Of a DNA stretch of 64,000 bases, positions 12,601-21,043 are shown piece after piece. The number at the start of each line of letters is the position of its first letter. Within the stretch, counting starts at the first letter, position 1. Source of the stretch: Heterodera schachtii (Eukaryota; Nematoda; Chromadorea; Rhabditida; Heteroderidae); contig SIJG01000008.1 in assembly GCA_023374025.1 (NCBI GenBank), forward strand, positions 1,170,215 to 1,234,214. Direction: 5' to 3'. The translations under genes were made by a program, and so were the position numbers. The notes beneath the pieces were generated by a model, which saw only the letters and a program-made list of their open reading frames with translations, had not been told where the DNA came from and made no database searches.

Positions 12601-14467
12601 ATTCCTTGGCCACCAGCTCAGCGTCTTCTTGGTTACTCACAACCAGTACCCTCTTGCTTTGGAGATGGCAGTCCTTCCAGTGCTCCTTGGCTCTCAGTTT
12701 GGTCAATGTCTGGCCAAATCTCTCCGTGAGATTCCTGAGCCAACTCTCAAATTGCGCCTCTTCACTTATCCCATTCGCTTTCGTTGGCACATCCTCCAGA
12801 GCAACTGGTCCATAGATTTTTCCTATCCATGCTTGTCCAAAAACTTGGCACGAATTGTCCCATGCCGTCAGCACACATTCCAATTGCTTCTGCGGTATCG
12901 TCTTCTCATTTTGTTGGAGTTCTTTCATCCACCAATTCTTCAATGAATCTTCAATCTCGCTTCCGCTTCCCAACAATGCGCACCAATTTTCATTAAATTT
13001 CTTGGCGTGCATCCTTCCTAGCCAATCGAACGCGAAGGCTTGGGCCAGGCAGACCGCCTTCGATTCGGCTTGCGGGATTTTGGTTAGCCGGCCGTGGGAC
13101 AGACTTCCCATGGTACAATTCCTTTGACAACCTTCATGTCCCATTACACCAGGCTCACATCGTGTAAACAGCGAATAATTGATGGCACTTCGGTAGCCGG
13201 GTCTTGCTGGTGCTAGCTTTATTCGGCCGGGGTTCTCCTCAGCTTGTTTACATTTTTTCCCTCTTTCCATCTGTTCGTCCAGCGGATCTTTGGCCTTGGT
13301 TCGTCGCTGGGACTGCACGGGCTTCTTTAATTGGCTCTCCTCCCGTGTCCGTTTGTCATTCCGGATTTGCCCTTCCATCTCCGAACTTGGGACCAGCAAT
13401 TCGGTTGTCGCGCCATTTGGTTGCCGTAGCGGAGAAATGTCATAGGCACGTGGATGTCGGTACTTCCGCCCAGTTTGGCTCTCATTAAGGTGTCGTCCAC
13501 GGTGCCATTTCCGCCTTTTGTTGATCCCTCGCTGCGCAGCATAATGCACCTTTCTCGGAGCCTTTCCACGTGGTAGTTCCCAACGCATCCGATCCTTCTC
13601 AGCATTTCTCTCGGCTCTTCGCTTTTCGTACATCTTCCTCTGTTCAAGTGCCATTTCCCTATCAAATTTCTCCTGACGTGCCAATTCCTCCAAAGGAACT
13701 TCTGGCTCGGGGTCTCCGGGAAGCACTTCCATCGGTTCGAAAGGGTTACGTGTCGTTCCGCCCGACGATGATTCGACATTCGTTTGCCGTTGAGAATCCT
13801 TCTTTGATTTTTCCAATTTCTCCTCTGCTGCCTTTCTTTCACTCTCAGCGACGCGCCTTGCGTCATCTTCCATGAATTTGACTTTATCCTTTCGTAGCCT
13901 TTCTTCTCTTAGAGCCGGGTTCGCCTTCTCTTGCAGCTCTCGTCTCACGAATTCAGTGCCGCCCAATCCAACGAACAACTTTCTCAATCCCGAAAGATCA
14001 AGCCGCCTTCCCCGTTGTCGTCGATACGTACGTGTCTGCTCATTGTACGCCACTCGTGACGGAATGAACGGGTTTCGGCGAGGAATTCTGTAGTTGCCCG
14101 GTCGCAGTGGATCATATGGGCCATTCTTCTTCAATCTGCCTCCGCCTCTGACTTCCTCCGTTGGCTGTCTCCTTCGAATTCTCTCTTTCACAGCTTGCCG
14201 CTCATTCCTTCCTCTGACTGGAGACAGACTCGATTCTGTCGTGACGATTTGTGAATCCTGCATCACCGTCCCTTGAGGCAAACTGGACTCCGTTGTGGCA
14301 GCTTGCGGGTCCATGCCTTCCATCACCGCCTTTTGCGAATCCATGATGGTAGTCACTTGAATTTGACTGACTTCGTCCTCCGCAGAAGTGTTAATTTCTA
14401 GAGGGTACAAAAGGTTAATCGCTCGCACCAGAGTTTTTCCTTTTGTGTGTACTCGTGCCGTGCGCAC
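9605..14467 (-). CDS. Env-like membrane protein of the nested retroelement
   Basis: A single uninterrupted frame of 1620 residues. Residues 1-480 are charged and repetitive (Arg/Glu/Lys-rich). Residues about 500-730 form a globular part with several Cys and Trp. A hydrophobic segment at about 747-770 (LTMLVMLLITLLQP) could be an internal signal or membrane anchor. It is followed by a Thr/Ser-rich, mucin-like stretch at about 825-910, then a Cys-rich ectodomain to about 1440 with many N-x-T/S sites and a GLGKR basic site near 1244. A long hydrophobic segment lies at about 1477-1520 and a basic tail follows. This architecture (ectodomain, possible cleavage site, anchor, tail) matches retroelement envelope glycoproteins; the family is not recognised. 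The last 22 codons lie inside the left LTR-like end. It could instead be a host-derived membrane protein captured by the element. Confidence 0.6.
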   Translation of the reverse strand: MRTARVHTKGKTLVRAINLLYPLEINTSAEDEVSQIQVTTIMDSQKAVMEGMDPQAATTESSLPQGTVMQDSQIVTTESSLSPVRGRNERQAVKERIRRRQPTEEVRGGGRLKKNGPYDPLRPGNYRIPRRNPFIPSRVAYNEQTRTYRRQRGRRLDLSGLRKLFVGLGGTEFVRRELQEKANPALREERLRKDKVKFMEDDARRVAESERKAAEEKLEKSKKDSQRQTNVESSSGGTTRNPFEPMEVLPGDPEPEVPLEELARQEKFDREMALEQRKMYEKRRAERNAEKDRMRWELPRGKAPRKVHYAAQRGINKRRKWHRGRHLNESQTGRKYRHPRAYDISPLRQPNGATTELLVPSSEMEGQIRNDKRTREESQLKKPVQSQRRTKAKDPLDEQMERGKKCKQAEENPGRIKLAPARPGYRSAINYSLFTRCEPGVMGHEGCQRNCTMGSLSHGRLTKIPQAESKAVCLAQAFAFDWLGRMHAKKFNENWCALLGSGSEIEDSLKNWWMKELQQNEKTIPQKQLECVLTAWDNSCQVFGQAWIGKIYGPVALEDVPTKANGISEEAQFESWLRNLTERFGQTLTKLRAKEHWKDCHLQSKRVLVVSNQEDAELVAKEFVEEGSSWFIHFGDKPLREKMFPVNWNIKIILNLELRREEKEELEVFKEDIKDMARAGLEVHLATRKNARLPREFEEFAEMQGCGIYQYDKIGELAAAIKGTPANTGTNPESEESVQKSSTGWRRAVTKGLTGLTMLVMLLITLLQPMTINGQVIRPERNDRWIPVNPFGRPLRMEELIGFTEPTVPRMSHEKRGQIRPTMPTTTSSMSIEHVREWYKKARKQTSGTAQTSTATTTMRTSTSASTVMTTLRTPETTATTRTTTKTKEVTTQPQRKTTNREPRTDSGRRQSTQTPSRRWTDRIRATTEAPSQVSAMPTTISQNPTEGTVTDETKQAARRLNRELEEVHRGADPIYWCAHKGSSLWRIPDADKSPFCKPPPGLSSQWKRLTISLYMPYRKPQKVKKAYRCAIKRTKEYFYTNLLGDQFVRTEKEFLPVQKRICMAMIEQHKCPYEDKPMTPIEGGGWSSNNPVNEEFPGRFSSLMSGERETVTLNCFVEKATLFYRPHNFELISPLYSHLEDCNYLTGNCNMADNTTLNWETECKESCKPCDYHFVESMDGEHTGSTDWAGGTWISKSKEQALTFSKEAKMETACNGKPIRLSDQSFGILEDEYLKIINDRGLGKRAIQEEQLAAQLTAGQLATSRSIAQLFSKECRRSSRGGNPTIQARRLLRRKDVMARWLNEDTMQIFSCAEFSMQNVEYQAVNNCYRYIPVQIRIEKKMLNAFLDPELHILTASSPFADCGNFRYHYLQLSQSNWIKIDTRTATIQKIDSSSISEIHEAAGDPSLLEITPLIFHRWTIDNETGEGLFAHLDEWLRLDQWKTKEKEHKTARALTLGALPSGVIGLTEEWFMDKLRLLVAYWTTACCIYVTFIFGRDVLIPLVWVYLMGPVIVTIRNLVTRNHRTQRNRAARGTWRAPAISRMEAIELVPPPMPQEMRANETTSSQKEEPEPSPLVMELKRQMVAFRSKRRFQSRGNVATERQPRMSVERTNGEDGEE

Positions 14468-14485
14468 GAGTCCATCGTCGCCACA

Positions 14486-14987
14486 TGTTGCAGCTGGCCC
14501 ACAAGCCGCAACGGGACGGTTCGTCGTCCGTTGGTTCGGGATTTGGGTTGGGCCGGCACAGAGACGGGAGGGAAAGGGGGAGGGCCCCCGCCCAAATGTT
14601 CCCCCAATGGGGATGGGTTTTCACTGTTTATTGGGCTGAAGAGGAGGATGAAATGTACAATTTACGGTGCTTAAATAGGACTCAAAATGGTGGAGCTACA
14701 AACAATAACAAATTAATTAATAAGCAATGGGGTGATCATTCGGGGTTTTCTTCCTTCTGTTCGTTGGGCATCTCTGCTGCGGCCGGTTCTTCACATGCGT
14801 TCATTGGCTGAATTGGGCTCTTTTTGCCGTTCCATCGGGTGACATTTGCGCGAGACGGGTGTTGCCGCCAATTTCTCATCACTCCATTTTGCTCCTTTTT
14901 GCCCATTTTTGTGCCCCTTTCCACTCTTTGCTCATTTCATTCAAAATGTCCGATCATCGGACAGTCGCTGCTCGCTGAGCTGCGACA
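14486..14987 (-). repeat. Internal LTR copy of the nested unit
   Basis: 502 bases, to my reading identical to 16184-16685. It is TG...CA on both strands and is flanked on its left by a TGGCGAC primer-binding-like start shared with the right copy. Confidence 0.92.
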
Positions 14988-15170
14988 TTCCCAGCGGAAT
15001 GACCAACGCTTGTGTGTTGTCTGCATCCTCGGCAGACTTTTTGGCGCTTCCCATGGAGTTGCTGTTGCTGCTGGGCTTTCTGGCTTCTGTTGTCCAGCTC
15101 TTTGCTCATGGCTCTTTCCAAATCTTGCCATTGCTGCTCGACTCTTCGGCGCCGTATGTCGAACATAAAA

Positions 15171-15246
15171 GGCATTACCCGGTGGGATTCGAACCCACGT
15201 TCTCTCCAAGGTGTGGAGTGCTCTGTCCATTTGAGCTACGGGCGCC
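15171..15246 (-). tRNA. tRNA-like sequence, probably degenerate
   Basis: On the minus strand there is a perfect D stem (GCTC/GAGC), a four-pair anticodon stem with a seven-base loop ACACCTT, and a perfect T arm (GTGGG TTCGAAT CCCAC). The acceptor stem pairs only in part: the 3' side holds three extra bases between CGGGT and GCC. The loop lacks the usual U before the anticodon. I therefore take it as a tRNA relic carried by the element rather than a working gene. Confidence 0.5.
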
Positions 15247-15299
15247 ACTTTTATGGTTCTCCACTTGCGTCCGTGTGTCCATTCTCAGTTGCTCTCTTC

Positions 15300-15775
15300 A
15301 ATTTGCGCTTCTTCAATGTGCGACTCAAACTTGCGCCTCTTCAATTTGTGCGCTTCAAACTTCCGCTTCTCAATGTGCGCTTCCAATTAGCGCCTCAATT
15401 TTGCGCTTCTGTTCGCCTCAATTTTGCACTTCAATGTGCGCTTCCAATTTGCGCCTCAAATTTGCGCTTCAATGTGCGCTTCAATTTGCGCTTCTCCGAT
15501 TGGCGCCTCTTCAGTGTGCGCCTCAATTGCGCCTCAAATTTGCGCTTCCAATTTGCGCACCAAATTTGCGCTTCCAATTTGCGCACCAAACTTGCGCTTC
15601 TGTGCGCCTCAAATTTGCGCCTTCCAATTTGCGCACCAAATTTGCGCTTCTGTGCGCATCAAATTTACGCGTCCTCAATTGCGCCTCCAATTTGCGCCTC
15701 AAATTTGCGCTTGTGCTTGCGCTTCTTCAATGTTTGCGCCTGTGCTTGCGCTTCTTCAATGTGTGTGTGGCGCAT
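15300..15775. repeat. GCGC-rich minisatellite
   Basis: Irregular tandem of 12-17-base blocks of the form (C)AATTTGCGC(C/A)(T/C)C on the plus strand. Read in reverse it is rich in GCGCAAATT. It lies inside the nested element. Confidence 0.85.
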
Positions 15776-15969
15776 CTTGTTAGGCTCATTGCATGGTTTG
15801 TGGGGCTCTGCACTGCGTCCCCTGACCAATACGCATCTTTGCTATGCGTTTCTCCATATTTGTGCATCTTCAAGTGCACGTCTCAATTGTCGCTTCTCCT
15901 GTGGCGCTACTTGAACAATGAGGCGCTTTGACCAACCAAACTGAGCTGAGGACTTCTGACGAGGCACAA

Positions 15970-16114
15970 TGGGTTACAGAAAACCCAAGGGCCTGAAGGC
16001 GCAAAAGTGCTAGGCGCATTGAGTTACAGAAAACTCAAAGAGCCTAAGGCGCAAAACAAAACAAAATGAAAGCACAAATTTGCATTCATCACAAGTTACA
16101 AAAAACTTGTGATG
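15970..16114 (-). ncRNA. Three hairpins with a conserved loop in the element leader
   Basis: Stem-loops at 15970-15987 (TGGGTT/AACCCA), 16019-16038 (TTGAGTT/AACTCAA) and 16087-16114 (CATCACAAGTT/AACTTGTGATG) share the loop ACAGAA or ACAAAA. The stems differ in sequence but stay fully paired. They lie just inside the right LTR, where packaging or dimerisation signals of LTR elements are usually found. Confidence 0.5.
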
Positions 16115-16183
16115 TCTGCCTTACTACCCCCTTCCCTAAACTAATTTCCCAAAAATCCCAAAATCCCTGCCCAGGTCGCCACA

Positions 16184-16685
16184 TGTTGCAGCTGGCCCAC
16201 AAGCCGCAACGGGACGGTTCGTCGTCCGTTGGTTCGGGATTTGGGTTGGGCCGGCACAGAGACGGGAGGGAAAGGGGGAGGGCCCCCGCCCAAATGTTCC
16301 CCCAATGGGGATGGGTTTTCACTGTTTATTGGGCTGAAGAGGAGGATGAAATGTACAATTTACGGTGCTTAAATAGGACTCAAAATGGTGGAGCTACAAA
16401 CAATAACAAATTAATTAATAAGCAATGGGGTGATCATTCGGGGTTTTCTTCCTTCTGTTCGTTGGGCATCTCTGCTGCGGCCGGTTCTTCACATGCGTTC
16501 ATTGGCTGAATTGGGCTCTTTTTGCCGTTCCATCGGGTGACATTTGCGCGAGACGGGTGTTGCCGCCAATTTCTCATCACTCCATTTTGCTCCTTTTTGC
16601 CCATTTTTGTGCCCCTTTCCACTCTTTGCTCATTTCATTCAAAATGTCCGATCATCGGACAGTCGCTGCTCGCTGAGCTGCGACA
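16184..16685 (-). repeat. Right (5') LTR of the nested unit
   Basis: 502 bases, same as 14486-14987. It abuts the TAGA target duplication on its right. Confidence 0.92.
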
Positions 16686-19600
16686 TAGACAAAAACAAAA
16701 TCATTCACAAATTCGCCTAAAATTTTGTTCATAAAACGTTGGAAAGTGGCAGGAGCATTACAAAGGCCGAATGGGAGGACTAAAAATTCATATAGTCCTT
16801 CGGGGACAGTAAATGCCGTTTTGGGTACGTCCTTCGCATTAACTTTGACTTGCCAAAAGCCTGAGATTAAGTCCAAAACAGAGAAAAATTTTCGGTTCCC
16901 CAAATACATAAGAATTTGCTCAATGTTTGGAAGCGGATATGAGTCTTTTACTGTTACTGCGTTCAATTTCCTGTAATCCACACAAAATCTAACACTTCCA
17001 TCCTTTTTTGTGACCAAAACTATGGGGGATGCCCAAGGGGAAGATGATGGCTGAATTATGCCGCGGTCCAGGTAATCCCTGATCATTTCAGTAACTTTTG
17101 CCCTTACTCCAAAGGGAATCGGCCTTGGAGCACTTTTAATTGGGTTTGAGTTTCCGGTGTTTATGTTGTGGCTTATAAGATCGGTTTGGGTTAATTCCGA
17201 CTCATCCAATGCCAAAATTTCATTAAATTCAGTCCAAAGATTGTGCATTTGTTCCTGTTCGTACTCGGAAAGTGGGCCTGTTTTAGGTTTGAGAATAGAA
17301 AAAAGATCGTCGATTCTGTTTTTTAAACCGATTTTGGAAAGATTTCTTAAGAAAATTTGCGGAAGGAACAATTGATCAAAACTTGCGGGCATTAATTCGA
17401 AAAAAGGGTCAAACACTCTCTCAATTAATTCAGCTTGTGCCACCTTCATACCCGGTTCTAAGCAAATCCGTTCGCAACTTTTGTTGTGAATTAGTATTTC
17501 ACACTTACCGCGCTTTGATCCAACAATCGCCCGTTCGACAACAACCAACTCATTGATTGGCACTTTTACATCGCCAGTTTCCGGAGCTGATTTCGATCGG
17601 ACAATTTTCGGCTTCTCGTCCAAGATCCCGAATTTTTTCAGCACTTTGTCTTCATCATCATCAAAAAAGTCCATCGCGTTTTTGTCACGCTCTGTGTCTG
17701 ATTCGTAGTCCAACAATTCGTGTTCATTCATTCTGTTTTCTATAAGAAATTGGGAATTTTTTGTGCCATTTTGATCGTTTTCAATGAATGATTCGACGAA
17801 ACACGAAGAGAAAGGAGGAATGGATTTGAATGATGAGACAAAAACAGTGTTAAGATGAGGATTTTCGCAAGAAAAATTCGAATTGAAATTTAGGATTTCA
17901 TTCGTAATTGTGTTTCCGATATAGTAGCCTAAAGCAGCCAAAGCATTTGGTCCCAGAACGAAGTCGTAATTAAAAGGCTTTTGAGTGATCAAACATGAAA
18001 TTGTTGTTTCGACGTTTCCCATTTTTATTGGCACATAAATCACTCCAATAACAGAAATTTTCCCACCAGTAAATGATGCGACTGAAAACGGTAGTTTGGT
18101 AGGGCCAGAGTTGGGACAGAAACCCCAATCTGCGAGATTAATTCCTTTTTCCACTGAAATTTGGTATAAAAATTCAGGGTTTACTATGTCGGCCTCAGCA
18201 CCCGAATCCATTAAGCCTTTAGCCTTTTTGTCGACTACACTCAGTGTGATATCCAAACATTTTGACGTTTTAACAATTGCCGGGTTATTTGGTGGGAATT
18301 TGGAGGAGTGAGTGGAAAGAGCGCTAAAAAACTTTTCGTAATCTGTTGGCTCTTTTTGTTCAAAATGACCGACAGAAATCACCGGTGAATTGTCCTCAGT
18401 ATTTTCTGTAACAACGATTGCGTTCGAACCATACCCGGGACGGAAATTTTGTTTTGGGGCGTTTAACGGGACGGCATTTGCATTAGTTGCAGGTATTATG
18501 GAATTTTGAGACCCTTGGCCTTGAAAATTTACTTCTTGTCTGGGTTTGATACTCTGTGCCCTTTCGTTACCAAAATTTCTGTTTTGCTGATTGCCTGGGT
18601 ATCGATTAAAATTCTGATTCACTGGAAAATTTCGTCCTCCAAAATTGTTTCCGTAAAAATGATTCGGTGGACCCATTCTTTCAAAATATTTTGACTGAGG
18701 CTGGTAAGAATTTTGGAAATTCTTTTGACCAAAATAACGGCTTTTTTCGTTTTGGTATGAGGCTTGGTTCATGTTTGGCAATTGGAATGGATTTTGTGAA
18801 TTTCGGATTTGAACCGAACGTCCCTCAGTTTTCTCTTCCACCAAACTAAGACGATTAGCGACCATTAAAAGTTCATCATAAGTTTGGGATGGTTTTGATT
18901 GACATTCCAAAAATTTTGCCATGTTTGTGTCGTTAATGTTAAGAACGAAAAATTTTTTGGAAATTTCGTCTCTTTGTGCCTCACTTAAACCAACATGGGC
19001 ACAGTTTACCAGCCTTTGAATTCTTTCACCAAATTTCATAACATTTTCGCCCTCCTTTCGTTTCCCCGTCTGTGTAAGTTCCTGAAAAGCACTTGCTTCC
19101 TTGTAATCAGTCTCCCTCAATGTCGACATTATTTCCGTTTTTATCGTTCCGAATGGCGCGGTATTTCCAAATTTACTCAGTGCCATGTTAAGCGCCCTCA
19201 GAGCTTTTCCCTTCAATTTCGTTTTCAACATTTCCAGCTTTTTTTCATGTCGCCACTCTCCAACACACATTTCAACAGTCAGGAAAAAATCATTGATTTT
19301 GTCACTTCCTTCCGTTCCGTTCAAAATTGGGATTTCTCTCATTGTGTTTGCATATTGGTTGGAGAGTGTGACTTTGTGTAATTCCATAATAATGTCCGGA
19401 ATGGGAATGGTTTGGGCTGGGAACGCTTGGTTTTGGTAAACAGGGGGATTTATCTGTGCATAAACCATTTCGGGATTTTGTTGGAAATTTCTTGGATTCG
19501 GAAATTGGCCATGATTTTGTCGATCTTCATTTTCGGAGAATTGCAGGTTTAATGGAGGCACAAAATTCGAATTTGTCTCTTGTCGAAACATCCGAGCATC

Positions 19601-20218
19601 TCGAGCCGAGTATTGCTCGTTTTGGTGATTGGCGAATTGTGAATGCATTCGGTGATTTGAGTCCCGAACCGGAAACTCGTTTCGATTTGGCCGTTCATTG
19701 TTTCGGTTAAGCTGTGAATTCACAAACACGCGAGGATTATGAAAATTTTGAGCGGGATTTTGACGGTTATAATTGAATCGGTTCTGAACAAGATCCCGAT
19801 TTTGCATTTCCCGGGGAAAATTCACAAAATAGTTGCCCCCTTCTTGAAAAGAAATGTGCGGTGAAATGGGAGTTGACGCCGCACGGGGGTTTCCAATGTT
19901 TTGCTCGTTCCCGCCGAAAAAATTTATGACAGGGTTCAGAGGGACTGCGAGCTGCTGTCCATGGTTCGAGTTTTGAGGAATTGACTGATTTTGTGCGGGG
20001 GCCGGGAAAGGCTGATTTTCAAGGGGCTGGGAAAAATTTCCGTGCGCATTGTTTGGTTGCACAATCACATGAGTGTTTTCATTTAATTGCTGTCCAGAAT
20101 TTCTTAAATTTCCCAAATTTTGAGACCATTGTGATGAACCTGACTCCTGCTCCATATAATTCACTGGCACACGGCGGCGGAAGTTGTAATGTCGTTGATT
20201 AAAATTGCCACTGTCCAT
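16686..20218 (-). pseudogene. gag-pol, 5' half: gag, aspartic protease, RT up to the active site
   Basis: Open frame from the ATG at 20218 to the nested insertion. Residues 1-290 are Asn/Gln/Pro-rich with little order. Residues about 290-480 resemble a Ty3-type gag capsid core (ending with the QLTQTGKRKEGENVMKFGER region). I see no CCHC zinc knuckle; an Asn/Gly/Arg-rich stretch (about 500-600) may take over RNA binding. A retropepsin active site DSGAEADIVNP lies near residue 670, with Ser in place of the common Thr. RT starts near 1030 and includes RPIPFG, FCVDYRKLN, FSVLDL and LPFGLCNAPATFQR. The frame is cut between the Tyr and the LDD of the catalytic motif. Confidence 0.9.
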
Positions 20219-20363
20219 TCATTTTACTGCAAAATGAAACAAAACCTGAAAAATTTGAGTCAAGACTTTCCAAAATTAACACCCAGTCAAATTCTTTTGT
20301 CCGCGTCAGCGTCTTAAAAACGCTGTCCAAAAGGATGGGTTTACGTCGTAACCCAGGAGCGCC
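20219..20363 (-). promoter_or_regulatory. 5' leader and primer binding site of the Ty3/gypsy element
   Basis: Directly inside the 5' LTR the minus strand reads TGGCGCTCCTGGGTTACGA, a typical TGG-starting primer binding site complementary to a tRNA 3' end. I cannot name the tRNA. The rest is the short leader before the gag start. Confidence 0.65.
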
Positions 20364-20365
20364 AA

Positions 20366-20795
20366 GTCGTACCTCTCCGGGTGTGTAGATGGAAAAGGGG
20401 TGGGACTGATTGTATTTCGGTAAATTGGGGAAGGAATGGGATTGGTCGGGTAATTAAAACTCAGAAACACAATTACGGGGACAAAATTGAATGCTTAGTC
20501 AAGATTTAACGCAGTTGAAGAAAGGCGGAGAGAAGTGAAGAGAATTGTTGCCTTACAAATTGGCGGCACTTCGTAGTCAAGAGTTGTCTGCTGATAAACA
20601 CTTTGTTGATCAGAACAAATTAAGGCGATTTTGAAGAACAATTTATTTTTAAAACACGGAGAGAGAAAAGACAAAAATCGGAGAATATCAATAATCACGT
20701 CAATTAATGAAAAATATCAACGAACATGAAATTTAAACACAAAAATAACGCGAAAAGTCATCGTTTTAAAATAATTAAATTGTGATCCCAGTACG
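20366..20795 (-). repeat. 5' LTR of the Ty3/gypsy element
   Basis: 430 bases; partner of 4586-5016. The right-hand TTTAA duplication follows at 20796-20800. Confidence 0.92.
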
Positions 20796-20800
20796 TTTAA

Positions 20801-21043
20801 ATATGGACTAATTAGTTTTTTTAATTGTAATCCAGTCGGTTAAATTTATGTATTCATTGTGCCAATAAGTGTCTTCAGTTCTTTTCGGCTTCAAGTACTA
20901 AGGCACGCTTCGCCCGATCTTGGTTAGGGTATCCTATTCCATGCAATGCAATTAATTTATTTAGGGTTTTCCCCTGCACTATTGTAAGTATTCAAGCCAT
21001 GAGTTCAAAATGACTAAGGCAGAAAATGATCATCAAAACTTAA
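20801..21043. other. Intergenic; weak 5S-like stretch
   Basis: Non-coding. Around 20895-20930 the minus strand has GATCGGGCGAAG and TTAGTACTTG, faintly like the 3' half of 5S rRNA. Confidence 0.3.

Larger units (their letters stand above)
14988..16183 (-). other. Internal region between the two identical LTRs
   Basis: 1.2 kb without retroviral protein domains. It contains a tRNA-like segment, a GCGC-rich minisatellite, three similar hairpins and, next to the right LTR, the primer-binding-like start TGGCGACCTGGGCAGGGAT (minus strand, from 16181). LTR-short internal-LTR makes this part resemble a non-autonomous (TRIM/LARD-type) element. Confidence 0.65.
8955..16685 (-). mobile_element. Nested retroelement-like unit with env-like gene and unequal ends
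   Basis: The host pol is interrupted at 8954/16686 with a 4-bp duplication (TAGA at 8951-8954 and 16686-16689). The unit starts TG and ends CA. From right to left (its sense) it holds LTR 16685-16184, a primer-binding-like site, 1.2 kb of repeats and hairpins with a tRNA-like segment, an identical LTR 14987-14486, a 1620-codon env-like frame, and a left end (9671-8955) that begins TGTCGC like the LTRs and shares TGTCCG...CGGACA but otherwise differs. No RT, RNase H or integrase motif is visible, so it must have been mobilised in trans or by recombination. A short 4-bp duplication fits several LTR superfamilies. Confidence 0.75.
4586..20795 (-). mobile_element. Ty3/gypsy-type LTR retrotransposon (about 8.5 kb without its nested insertion)
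   Basis: The element reads on the minus strand: 5' LTR 20795-20366, primer binding site, gag-protease-reverse transcriptase, RNase H, integrase, a long C-terminal extension, polypurine tract, 3' LTR 5016-4586. LTR ends are the short inverted CGTAC...GTACG rather than TG...CA. Domain order (RT before RNase H before integrase) and motifs place it in the Ty3/gypsy (Metaviridae-like) group. The two LTRs differ by one base change and one indel that I could find, so the insertion is recent. It is inactivated by a 7.7-kb unit inserted at the RT active-site codons. Confidence 0.9.

Noticed and set aside
15012..15931. 300-360-residue plus-strand frames rich in Cys, Ala, Ser and Leu
   Set aside because: They are translations of the GCGC-rich minisatellite in three frames.
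14826..16734. Paired short frames repeated at 14.5-14.9 and 16.2-16.7 kb
   Set aside because: They lie in the two identical LTRs and show no protein features.
20877..20960. Possible 5S rRNA fragment (minus strand)
   Set aside because: Only GATCGGGCG and TTAGTACTTG agree, spacing is wrong and neither end matches; too weak to call.
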